A stretch of 64,000 nucleotides of DNA, from positions 248,001-312,000 of the forward strand of contig NZ_JARVWW010000003.1 in NCBI RefSeq assembly GCF_029846715.1. The letters run 5' to 3'. Positions within the stretch are counted from its first letter, which is position 1; every line of letters begins with the position of its first letter. The notes under the pieces were generated by a model. That model did no database searches. It saw only the letters and a program-made list of their open reading frames with translations, and was not told the origin of the DNA. Below are positions 40,219 to 47,404 of this stretch, one piece after another. The stretch is from Bradyrhizobium nivariense. GTDB lineage: Bacteria; Pseudomonadota; Alphaproteobacteria; Rhizobiales; Xanthobacteraceae. Made by a program: the position numbers and the translations under genes.

Positions 40219-40782
40219 ATGATCCGAATTCTCGCAGTTCTTGCCGCGGTTCTGTTCGCGGTGCCGGCCTTCGCGCAAGCCTTGCCGGCCGGCCTCGACA
40301 AGGCCAACGCCATCGTTATCGACACCACCAAGGGCCGCATCGTCATCAAGCTCAGGACCGATCTGGCGCCCCAGCACGCCGAGCGCATCAAGCAGCTCGC
40401 GCGCGAGGGCTATTACAACAACGTGCCGTTCCATCGCGTCATGGACGGCTTCATGGCGCAGACCGGCGACGGCGAGAAATTCAACGGCACCGGCGGCTCG
40501 AAATATCCGAACTTGAAGCAGGAATTCTCCAAGGTGCATTTTGCCCGCGGCATCGTCGGGATGGCCCGGCGCGGCGACAGCGTCGACACCGCCAACTCGC
40601 AGTTCTTCATCATGTTCGCCGACGGCGGCAGTCTCGACAACCAGTACACCGTGATCGGTGAGGTGGTGCAGGGCATGGACGTCGTCGACAAGCTGAAGAA
40701 GGCGCCTCCCGGATCAAGCGGCGGCACCGTCACCGACCCCGACAAGATGGTGAAGGTGCAGGTCGCTTCCGACATCAAATAG
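40219..40782 (+). CDS. Periplasmic cyclophilin-type peptidyl-prolyl isomerase
   Basis: 187 aa. Signal peptide MIRILAVLAAVLFAVPAFAQ, then a cyclophilin domain: FHRVMDGFMAQTGD, IVGMARRGDSVDTANSQFFIMFAD and NQYTVIGEVVQGMDVVDKL. Catalytic Arg is in FHRV. Assists proline isomerisation during folding of exported proteins. Start ATG 40219 follows a GGAG. Heads a three-gene run with the TolA/TonB-like gene and the cytosolic cyclophilin. Confidence 0.93.
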   Translation: MIRILAVLAAVLFAVPAFAQALPAGLDKANAIVIDTTKGRIVIKLRTDLAPQHAERIKQLAREGYYNNVPFHRVMDGFMAQTGDGEKFNGTGGSKYPNLKQEFSKVHFARGIVGMARRGDSVDTANSQFFIMFADGGSLDNQYTVIGEVVQGMDVVDKLKKAPPGSSGGTVTDPDKMVKVQVASDIK

Positions 40783-40790
40783 GAGAGACG

Positions 40791-41201
40791 ATGGCGCGTT
40801 GCGGTGGCAAGTTCCTGCTGGTTGCCGCGGCGCTGCTGCTCGGCGTCTCCGGAGCGGCCGCCGAGGACGTGCAGGTCAACACCATCCAGGACATCTTCCG
40901 GCATCTGCGCACCTGCTGGAAGCCGCCCCCGGCCGGCAGGGCCCGCCCCATCGACATCACCGTTGTCGTGAGCTTTAACCGGGCCGGAAACATTCTGGGC
41001 CATCCGAGGATTACCTATGAATCCGCGGAGGCCTCCGACGATGACCGGCTGCAATACCGGGTCGCGGTGATGGAGGCATTGCAACGCTGCACGCCGATGC
41101 CATTTACCGATGCGATGGCCGGCGCCGCTGCGGGGCGTCCATTCGCGATCCAGTTTCGCAACCGGAAGACTTCACCCCCAACACAAGAGAGACGAGTATG
41201 A
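40791..41201 (+). CDS. Small exported protein with TolA/TonB-C-like fold
   Basis: 136 aa with a signal peptide (FLLVAAALLLGVSGAAA). The mature part has a TCWKPPP segment, an IDITVVVSFNRAGNILGHPRI strand, and LQRCTPMPFTDAMA before a final GRPFAIQFRNRK strand. This TCW-PP to beta-strand-to-RC-P layout is that of TolA/TonB C-terminal domains and related periplasmic proteins, with a probable disulfide between the two Cys. It begins 8 bp after the periplasmic cyclophilin, and its stop overlaps the next start as ATGA. Likely an envelope protein handled with the isomerases; partner unknown. Confidence 0.7.
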   Translation: MARCGGKFLLVAAALLLGVSGAAAEDVQVNTIQDIFRHLRTCWKPPPAGRARPIDITVVVSFNRAGNILGHPRITYESAEASDDDRLQYRVAVMEALQRCTPMPFTDAMAGAAAGRPFAIQFRNRKTSPPTQERRV

Positions 41202-41662
41202 GCGCCACCGAAAACACACTGATCCTCGAGACTACCCAGGGGCCCGTCACCATCGAGATGCGGCCTGATCTGGCGCCCGGCCACGTCGCGCGCATCAAGG
41301 AGCTCGTGCGCGAAGGCTTCTACGACGGCATCGTGTTCCATCGCGTGATCGACGGCTTCATGGCGCAGACCGGCTGCCCGCAGGGCACCGGCACCGGCGG
41401 CTCCGGCAAGAAGCTGAAGGCCGAGTTCAACAAGGAGCCACATGTGCGCGGCGTCACTTCGATGGCCCGTGCGGCGAGCCCTGATTCCGGCGACAGCCAG
41501 TTCTTCATCGTTTTCGACGACGCCCGCTTCCTCGACAACCAGTACACGGTATGGGGCAAGGTCACCGAGGGCATGGAGAACGTCGACAAGATCAAGCGCG
41601 GCGAGCCGGTGCAGAACCCCGACAAGATCGTCAAGGCGCGGATGGCGGTTGACGCGGAGTAA
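41198..41662 (+). CDS. ppiB: Cytosolic cyclophilin-type peptidyl-prolyl isomerase
   Basis: 154 aa without a signal peptide. FHRVIDGFMAQTGCPQGTGTGG, VRGVTSMARAASPDSGDSQFFIVFDD and NQYTVWGKVTEGMENVDKI give a complete PpiB-type domain. It overlaps the preceding gene by four bases (ATGA), so the two are coupled. Confidence 0.93.
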   Translation: MSATENTLILETTQGPVTIEMRPDLAPGHVARIKELVREGFYDGIVFHRVIDGFMAQTGCPQGTGTGGSGKKLKAEFNKEPHVRGVTSMARAASPDSGDSQFFIVFDDARFLDNQYTVWGKVTEGMENVDKIKRGEPVQNPDKIVKARMAVDAE

Positions 41663-41678
41663 CGACACACCGACGTCA

Positions 41679-41771
41679 TGCCCCGCGAAGGCGGGGCATC
41701 CAGTAACCACCAGTGGTGGTTATAATGACGATCGTGAGTACTGGATCGCCCGCCTTCGCGGGCGATGACAG
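41679..41771. repeat. Nested palindromic repeat (REP-like) before queA
   Basis: The outer arms CATGCCCCGCGAAGGCGGGG...CCAGTA (41680-41705) and TACTGGAT...CGCCTTCGCGGGCGATG (41740-41768) are imperfect reverse complements of about 30 bases. The centre contains a perfect AACCACCAGTGGTGGTT palindrome (41706-41722). It can form a long two-level hairpin between ppiB and queA and probably is a dispersed element. Confidence 0.75.
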
Positions 41772-41780
41772 GTTCTCTGA

Positions 41781-42854
41781 ATGCGCACCGATCTCTTCGA
41801 TTTCGATCTGCCCGCCGAGCGTATCGCGCTGCGCCCGGCGAGCCCGCGCGACTCCGCGAAGATGCTGGTTGTCGATCACGGCACGTTGCGCGACCGGGTC
41901 ATCGCCGACCTGCCGCAATGGCTAAAGCCGGGCGACCAGCTCGTCGTCAACGACACCAGGGTGATCGCGGCGCAATTGAAGGGCCGCCGCATCGGCCGCG
42001 AGACCGAGCCGAAGATCGAGGCGACGCTGATCAAGCGCCTCGACGGCTCGCGTTGGCAGGCGCTGGTGAAGCCGGCGAAGAAGCTCACGGCCGGCGACCG
42101 CATCCGCTTCGGCAACGAAGGCAAGGTCTGCCTGCTCGGCCATCTCGACGCCGAGGTCGAGGCCAAGGGCGCGGAAGGCGAGGTGACGCTGTCATTTTCC
42201 TTCCACGGCCCGACACTGGATCAGGCCATCGCCGATCTCGGCAGCCCGCCGCTGCCGCCCTACATCGCCTCGAAACGCACGCCTGACGATCAGGACCTCG
42301 CCGACTACCAGACCATGTTCGCGGCGAATGAAGGGGCCGTTGCCGCGCCGACAGCCGGCCTGCATTTCACGCCGGCGCTGGAGCAGGCGCTGCACGCGCG
42401 CGGCGTCGGCCTCAACCGCGTCACACTGCATGTCGGGGCAGGGACGTTCCTGCCGGTGAAGGTGGACGATACCGAAGGCCACAAGATGCATGCCGAGTGG
42501 GGCACGATCTCGGCCGAGACCGCCGAGCGGCTCAACACCGCGCGGAGGAACGGCGGCCGTATCATCGCCGTCGGCACCACGTCATTGCGGCTGCTCGAAA
42601 GCGCAGCCAGCGAGGATGGCACCATTGAGCCATTCGCCGCCGAGACGGCCATCTTCATCACCCCCGGCTATCGCTTCCGCGCCGTCGATATTCTGCTGAC
42701 CAATTTCCATTTGCCGAAGTCGACGCTGTTCATGCTGGTGTCGGCCTTCTCCGGGCTTGAGGCGATGCAGCAGGCCTATGCGCATGCGATCGCACACGGT
42801 TACCGGTTCTATTCGTATGGCGATGCCTGCCTGCTGTTTCGAGCGGTGGATTAA
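41781..42854 (+). CDS. queA: S-adenosylmethionine:tRNA ribosyltransferase-isomerase QueA
   Basis: 357 aa. Transfers and rearranges the ribosyl group of SAM to 7-aminomethyl-7-deazaguanine in tRNA, forming epoxyqueuosine. Family blocks: [19 protein letters not shown] at the start, [39 protein letters not shown], and [19 protein letters not shown] at the end. Full length. The REP-like repeat lies just upstream. Works before Tgt's product is finished; tgt lies 4.5 kb downstream. Confidence 0.96.
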   Translation: MRTDLFDFDLPAERIALRPASPRDSAKMLVVDHGTLRDRVIADLPQWLKPGDQLVVNDTRVIAAQLKGRRIGRETEPKIEATLIKRLDGSRWQALVKPAKKLTAGDRIRFGNEGKVCLLGHLDAEVEAKGAEGEVTLSFSFHGPTLDQAIADLGSPPLPPYIASKRTPDDQDLADYQTMFAANEGAVAAPTAGLHFTPALEQALHARGVGLNRVTLHVGAGTFLPVKVDDTEGHKMHAEWGTISAETAERLNTARRNGGRIIAVGTTSLRLLESAASEDGTIEPFAAETAIFITPGYRFRAVDILLTNFHLPKSTLFMLVSAFSGLEAMQQAYAHAIAHGYRFYSYGDACLLFRAVD

Positions 42855-42873
42855 GCGGTAAGCGCTACTCTCT

Positions 42874-43012
42874 CACCGTCACCCTTGAGGTGCTCGCCTC
42901 TTCGGCGAGCCTCGAAGGGCGATGGCCCGACTGCTGCATCTCGGCCGTCCATCCTTCGAGGCTCACCCGGCGGTGCGTTGCACCGCCAGGCTCGCACCTC
43001 AGGACGGGTCGG
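42874..43012. repeat. Palindromic REP-like element between queA and asd
   Basis: The left half (CCGTCACCCTTGAGGTGC, GAGCCTCGAAGG) and the right half (CCTTCGAGGCTC, GCACCTCAGGACGGG) are reverse complements with two small inserted hairpins. It lies between convergent genes. The CCTTCGAG/CTCGAAGG core is shared with the element at 50244. Confidence 0.7.
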
Positions 43013-43016
43013 GATT

Positions 43017-44042
43017 TTACGCCATCACGCGCTGCGGCAGCAGCTCCGCGATCTGCACCGCGTTCAGCGCCGCGCCCTTGAGCAGCTGATCCGCCGCCAC
43101 GAACATCGAGATCGAATGTCCGCTGGGATCGCTGAGATCCTTGCGGATGCGGCCGACCAGGACGTCATCCTGGCCCGAGGCGTCGATCGGCATCGGGAAG
43201 TAATTCCTGGCGCGGTCGTCGACGATCTTGACGCCGGGCGCTCGCGCCATGATGGCGCGGACCTGGTCCTCGCTGATCGGCTTCTCGCATTCGAAGGTGA
43301 TGGCCTCGCAATGAGCCCGCAGCACCGGCACGCGCACGCAGGTGACGCCGATCGCGATCTTGTCGTCCTCGAAGATCTTGCGGGTTTCGTTGATGACCTT
43401 GGTCTCTTCGTCGTTGTAGCCGGTCTCGGGATCGACCGCCGTGTTGTGGTTGAAGAGGTTGAAGGCGTAGGGATGCGGCATCACCTTCGGCGTATAAACC
43501 TGCCCGTTGAGGCTGGCGCGGGTGGACTCGACCAGCTCGTCCATCGCGGCGGCGCCGGCGCCGGAGGCCGCCTGGTAGGTCGAGATGATCACGCGCTTGA
43601 TGCGGTTGTTCTGGTGGATCGGCCACAGCGGCACGAGCGCCGTGATCGCGGCGCAGTTCGGGTTGGCGATGATGCCCTTGTGGTCGCGGATGCGGTTGCC
43701 GTTGATCTCGGGGATCACCAGCGGCACGTTCGGATCCATCCGGAAGGCGGAGGAGTTGTCGACCACGACGGCGCCTGCCTTGACCGCGATCGGGGCATAC
43801 GTCTTCGAAATGCTGCCGCCGGCGGAGAACAGCGCGATGTCGACGCCCTCGAAGGCGCGTTCGGTCAGCTCCTCGATGACGACATTTTGCCCGCGGAACG
43901 ACACCGTCTTGCCGGCCGAGCGGGCGCTGGCCAGCGCCTTGAGCTTGCCGACGCGAAAGCCGCGCTTGTCCATGGTGGCGATGAATTCGGCGCCCACCGC
44001 ACCGGTGACGCCGACAATCGCGACGACGGGATCGTTACTCAC
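43017..44042 (-). CDS. asd: Aspartate-semialdehyde dehydrogenase
   Basis: 341 aa. NADPH-dependent reduction of aspartyl phosphate to aspartate semialdehyde, the common step to Lys/diaminopimelate, Thr, Met and Ile. VAIVGVTGAVG is the NADP fold, the catalytic Cys130 is in IIANPNCAAI, and a His in VRVPVLRAHC completes the site. Start GTG 44042 is chosen because GGAGG lies five bases before it; an ATG at 44054 overlaps that ribosome-binding site. Upstream is an attenuator (leader peptide 44138-44209, terminator 44076-44107). Confidence 0.95.
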   Translation of the reverse strand: MSNDPVVAIVGVTGAVGAEFIATMDKRGFRVGKLKALASARSAGKTVSFRGQNVVIEELTERAFEGVDIALFSAGGSISKTYAPIAVKAGAVVVDNSSAFRMDPNVPLVIPEINGNRIRDHKGIIANPNCAAITALVPLWPIHQNNRIKRVIISTYQAASGAGAAAMDELVESTRASLNGQVYTPKVMPHPYAFNLFNHNTAVDPETGYNDEETKVINETRKIFEDDKIAIGVTCVRVPVLRAHCEAITFECEKPISEDQVRAIMARAPGVKIVDDRARNYFPMPIDASGQDDVLVGRIRKDLSDPSGHSISMFVAADQLLKGAALNAVQIAELLPQRVMA

Positions 44043-44075
44043 TTTGTCCTCCATTGAATTGAGAATTTAGACAAC

Positions 44076-44107
44076 AAAAAAGCCCCGGACCAACGAGGGC
44101 GGGGCTT
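44076..44107 (-). terminator. Attenuator terminator before asd
   Basis: On the minus strand AAGCCCCG (44107-44100) pairs with CGGGGCTT (44087-44080) around a 12-base loop, followed at once by TTTTTTGTTG. It is 34 bp before the asd start codon and downstream of the threonine-rich leader peptide. The leader contains CGGGGC (44165-44160), able to pair with GCCCCG of the 5' arm instead. Confidence 0.8.
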
Positions 44108-44137
44108 CGGTAGAGTGGATTGCGTTCTAGTCGACGA

Positions 44138-44209
44138 CTACACGCGCACGCCTCCCCGGGCCCCGAAGGCCGTGGTGGTTTTAGTCGTGCGTTTGGTGGT
44201 CGTGAACAT
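44138..44209 (-). CDS. Threonine/lysine-rich leader peptide of asd attenuator
   Basis: 23 codons, MFTTTKRTTKTTTAFGARGG then VRV and TAG. Eight Thr (in runs of three, two and three) and two Lys, end products of the pathway that asd serves. The ATG lies only nine bases after the putative -10 hexamer, so the transcript probably starts at or near the A of ATG (leaderless). No Shine-Dalgarno precedes it, which fits. Too short for standard gene finders. Proposed role: ribosome stalling at Thr codons under shortage favours the antiterminator and asd transcription. Inference from sequence; not established for this gene that I know of. Confidence 0.72.
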   Translation of the reverse strand: MFTTTKRTTKTTTAFGARGGVRV

Positions 44210-44217
44210 GGCGGGAG

Positions 44218-44246
44218 CTTATGCGGGAGAGTTTTGCGCCCGTCAA
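44218..44246 (-). promoter_or_regulatory. Promoter of the asd leader transcript
   Basis: On the minus strand TTGACG (44246-44241), a 17-base spacer and CATAAG (44223-44218). The -35 matches the consensus at five or six positions and the -10 at four. Predicted start is close to 44209-44212, where the only early purine-rich position is the A of the leader ATG. Confidence 0.6.
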
Positions 44247-44274
44247 TGGCTTTTCGGCGGGATTGTGGCCGCAG

Positions 44275-44877
44275 CTATTTGGCCCGGGCGCCCGGCGGCT
44301 CGAGGATGACCTCCTTGAGGTTGTCGCCACTGATGACGACGATCGCGAAATTCAGCCGGCCGCGTTCGCGCACCAGCCCGCCGCTGATCGCCTTGCCGGA
44401 GGCTGCACGTTCGGCAACGTGCACAGCATCCGCAAGGCGGTGCTTGATGGCACCGAGCGCTACGAGGTTGCTGCGGTCGTCGAGATCGAGCTCGGCGAGA
44501 GGGAGGGCGGCTTCCCCGCCGACGAGTTCGCCGGTCGCGGCATTGATGGTGTGGCGCCAGATCCGGTCGTTGTGCAGGGTCTTCACCCGGTAGACCGGCA
44601 CGCCGGAGGCTCCGTCGAAACTCACATCCGCCGTCGTGGCACCGGCGTGGCGGGCTTCCGCAATCGCCATGGCCTGGCTGATCGAGATCGACGAGCTGCG
44701 GAAGCGCTCGATCTCGCGGCTGACCGCTTGGCGATCGGCCTCACTGTCACCATCTGTGTCGCTGTGAAGCGCGGTCGGCGTGCCCGTGCTCACGATCGCC
44801 CGCGCGGGCGATGCGAGGAGGATTGCGGACAGGGCGATCGCAAGCAATCCCGAGGTCCATCGTTTGGTTGTCGTCAT
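44275..44877 (-). CDS. Secreted PepSY-domain protein
   Basis: 200 aa with a signal peptide (WTSGLLAIALSAILLASPARA). Two PepSY-like units are seen: ISISQAMAIAEARHAGATTAD with YRVKTLHNDRIW and INAATGEL, and a second looser copy from LVALGAIKH to LKEVILEPP. PepSY proteins are periplasmic and often inhibit proteases. A palindromic site (45044-45062) lies 167 bp upstream and is shared with the patatin gene; the TetR gene next to it is the likely regulator. Confidence 0.8.
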   Translation of the reverse strand: MTTTKRWTSGLLAIALSAILLASPARAIVSTGTPTALHSDTDGDSEADRQAVSREIERFRSSSISISQAMAIAEARHAGATTADVSFDGASGVPVYRVKTLHNDRIWRHTINAATGELVGGEAALPLAELDLDDRSNLVALGAIKHRLADAVHVAERAASGKAISGGLVRERGRLNFAIVVISGDNLKEVILEPPGARAK

Positions 44878-45043
44878 GCTCGAAACCTTTGGCGGGCGAG
44901 CCAGGTCATCCGAAAGAAAACGCGGCCGACCTTGGGCATCGGTCGGCCGCTGAGCGTCGTGACGGGCTGTACCCGCCGCGGCGATCGAGCGGTGCGGACC
45001 TCTTTGGGGCTGGTGAAAAAGCGATCCGCATCGCCTTGTAATT

Positions 45044-45062
45044 AAACCATACCGTATCGTTT
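45044..45062. promoter_or_regulatory. Palindromic operator A (putative TetR site) upstream of the PepSY gene
   Basis: AAACCATAC-C-GTATCGTTT is a near-perfect 19-bp inverted repeat (one mismatch between half sites) followed by TGTTT. A site matching at 21 of 24 positions lies at 47263. Both are upstream of minus-strand genes flanking a TetR gene. Confidence 0.6.
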
Positions 45063-45123
45063 TGTTTCGGTCAACGACGCGGGCGCGGGTCCCCTTGGAA
45101 AAGATCGCAACCTCACGGAATTG

Positions 45124-45906
45124 TCAGCGCGACGGGCGTCGCCGCTGCGTGCCCTTGGCAGTGCTCTGGACGCGGTCCGCAGATCCCAGCGCGCCGGCCA
45201 GGAACAGCTTGATCGCAGCGCGCATGCGCTTTTCCGCGACCTTCATCTCCGGCGGCGTTCCAAACGTCGCCAGGCGATGGTTGTGACCGACAACGACGTC
45301 GAGAAATACCTCGGCTGCAATGGTGGTGTCGTCCACGTCGAGCGCGCCTTGCGCCACCAGATGGTCGAAGAAGCGTGCCGTGGTGGCGACGGCCTTCAGC
45401 CAGCCTTCCTCCTTGCCGAGCTTGGCGATATCGGGAAAGTTGATGGCCTGCGACGTCATCATGCGGCTGAAGGCGACGGCATCGGGACCGCAGGTGAATG
45501 TCAGCATCTCGCGCCCGATCTCGACCAGCCGCTGCTCGACCGAAATATCCGAGGCACTGCCGAGCTGCGTCTCGGCCGCCGCGGACAGCGGTGCAAGCCA
45601 GCGCGCGATCTCGCGCCTCAGCACGGCGGCGAACAATCCGCGCTTGTCACCGTAACGGGCATAGACGGTGGGCTTGCTCACCCGAGCCGCTTCCGCAACC
45701 GCATCGAGCGAGGTGGCGTCGAAGCCGCGATCCAGGAACAGGCGGGTGGCGACCTCGATCAGCCGCTGATCACGCTCGATCGCGGCACTTTTCGTCGGCC
45801 GGCCGCCGCGCGATTTCGGCACCTCGCGCCGCGGCGCCGCGGGTCTTGTCCTGGTCGCAGTCAATCCCATGCCCAATGATTCCTGCGCGTTCCTGACAGT
45901 CGTCAT
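45124..45906 (-). CDS. TetR/AcrR-family transcriptional regulator
   Basis: 260 aa from ATG 45906 (ATG 45870 also possible). The helix-turn-helix is ATRLFLDRGFDATSLDAVAEAARVSKPTVYARYGDKRGLF in parts, the TetR signature. A basic Arg/Pro/Lys N-terminal extension precedes it. The C-terminal ligand-binding half contains MLTFTCGPDAVAFSRM. It sits between the PepSY gene and the patatin gene, each of which has a matching palindrome upstream, so it probably represses or activates both. No effector can be named. Confidence 0.9.
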   Translation of the reverse strand: MTTVRNAQESLGMGLTATRTRPAAPRREVPKSRGGRPTKSAAIERDQRLIEVATRLFLDRGFDATSLDAVAEAARVSKPTVYARYGDKRGLFAAVLRREIARWLAPLSAAAETQLGSASDISVEQRLVEIGREMLTFTCGPDAVAFSRMMTSQAINFPDIAKLGKEEGWLKAVATTARFFDHLVAQGALDVDDTTIAAEVFLDVVVGHNHRLATFGTPPEMKVAEKRMRAAIKLFLAGALGSADRVQSTAKGTQRRRPSR

Positions 45907-46005
45907 TGCTCTATACCGCGCGGCAGCCGGGGCGTCATGGCGAATCTGGCCGAATTGGCCGTATCGTCAACCGTCTCGATACGGCCTCGTTCCTCCGTGA
46001 GGGCC

Positions 46006-47214
46006 TCACGGAAGCGTCGAAGCCCAGGCCTGGCCTGAAGCCGCCTTCTCATATCCGTACTGATACAGCGCCCGCATATAGGCGGTGTCGAACCCTTCCG
46101 AGGCCGCCGCCGGATAGTCGCGCGCGATATAGGAGAGATGGAAGCCCAGGCGGTTGCGCTTGGCGAAATCATAGGTCGAGAAGATGATCGAACGGGTCTG
46201 CGACTGGGTGATCGACGACAGGCTGCGTGAGGCGACGTCGATGGTGCTGTTGGAGACGAGCTCGAAGTTGCGTTCGATCTTCTTGTTGACGAGGATGTAG
46301 ATGTCCATCTTCGCATTGCCGGGCAGGCGACTGCCCTGGAAAAGCAGGGCTTCCGGCAGCGTCAGCACCGGGGCCGTCACGCCGCCGTCGACATGCATCT
46401 CCTGAAACCTGCGGCCCTGGCCTTCGGCGTCGATCATGATCGGCGGAAACACCAGGGGGATGCTGGCGGAGGCTGCCATCACGTCGCGAAACAGCTTGAG
46501 CGCCTCGGGCGAGCCGACCGCTGCGATCTTGCCCATGTCCCAGATCGCGGTCCGCTGGGTGTCGAGATCGGTCGTCACGATCAACAGCCGCCGGCCCTTG
46601 GCGTTTTCACGGGCGACCTGCGCCATGATCTCCGGCCCGACATAGCGGGCGACGAGCTCGCGCAGCCGCGTGTTGCCGAACAGACCGGATCCGAACAGCA
46701 CGCGCATGATGCTGGGATCGCTCAGCAGGCTCTCCGCGATACCGCTGGTGTAGACCTCCTTCAGCGTGTCGTCATATTGCGAGCCGAGATACGCAAAGGG
46801 TGCGATCAGGCCGCCGGTGCTCACGCCCGAGACGACCGAGAAGGTGGGACGGCTTCTGGCCGCGGTCCAGCCGTTGAGCACGCCGACGCCGTAGGCGCCA
46901 TCGGCACCGCCGCCTGACAGCGCCAGGTAGGACTTCGTCGCGGTGCCGGTGTCCTTCTCGAAGCTGAATTTCGTGATGGGTTCGTCGGCGTAGCGCCGGA
47001 GGCCGTCGATATCGAGCACGCGCGATGTGCTGGCTTCAGTGGCCGTATAGGGCGTGCGGGGCAGGGAGGTGCAGGCGCCGAGCGCCAGGCTGCACGTCAG
47101 GACCAGGAATCCGATCAGGCGGGCGCCTGTCTGCCTTGTCCAGCCATGCGAACGGCTGGACATGTCGGTCGAACTTGAAGGGAAGGGCATTGTCGGTGGC
47201 TGGCGATCACGCAT
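46006..47214 (-). CDS. Patatin-like phospholipase lipoprotein
   Basis: 402 aa. A lipoprotein signal ends in LALGAC (Cys48). The patatin domain has the oxyanion GGGADGAYG (residues 101-109), nucleophile Ser132 in SGVSTGG (G-x-S-x-G), and the catalytic Asp in HVDGGVTAP. Hydrolyses phospholipid acyl esters at the outer membrane or periplasmic side. ATG 47214 is listed; 47190 and 47163 are alternatives that give a shorter pre-signal. A TetR-type palindrome lies 49 bp before 47214. Confidence 0.88.
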   Translation of the reverse strand: MRDRQPPTMPFPSSSTDMSSRSHGWTRQTGARLIGFLVLTCSLALGACTSLPRTPYTATEASTSRVLDIDGLRRYADEPITKFSFEKDTGTATKSYLALSGGGADGAYGVGVLNGWTAARSRPTFSVVSGVSTGGLIAPFAYLGSQYDDTLKEVYTSGIAESLLSDPSIMRVLFGSGLFGNTRLRELVARYVGPEIMAQVARENAKGRRLLIVTTDLDTQRTAIWDMGKIAAVGSPEALKLFRDVMAASASIPLVFPPIMIDAEGQGRRFQEMHVDGGVTAPVLTLPEALLFQGSRLPGNAKMDIYILVNKKIERNFELVSNSTIDVASRSLSSITQSQTRSIIFSTYDFAKRNRLGFHLSYIARDYPAAASEGFDTAYMRALYQYGYEKAASGQAWASTLP

Positions 47215-47262
47215 ACCGCCGCCGGCAACATCGCCGCGGCATCTCGTCCAGCCCCCAAGATA

Positions 47263-47281
47263 AAACTACACTGTATCGTTT
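47263..47281. promoter_or_regulatory. Palindromic operator B (putative TetR site) upstream of the patatin gene
   Basis: AAACTACAC-T-GTATCGTTT followed by TGTTT. It is 21 of 24 identical to the site at 45044. It lies between the patatin gene (minus) and tgt (plus), 49 bp from the patatin start. Confidence 0.6.
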
Positions 47282-47404
47282 TGTTTAACAAGTGCTGCAG
47301 GCGCAAATATCCGTGTCCGTTGTGTCCCAGTCTGATGCATAAGCCGGCCGAAGCATCGCCTGAGCGGGTTGATCGGCCTTCTCCGACACGCAATAAGCAC
47401 CGTC

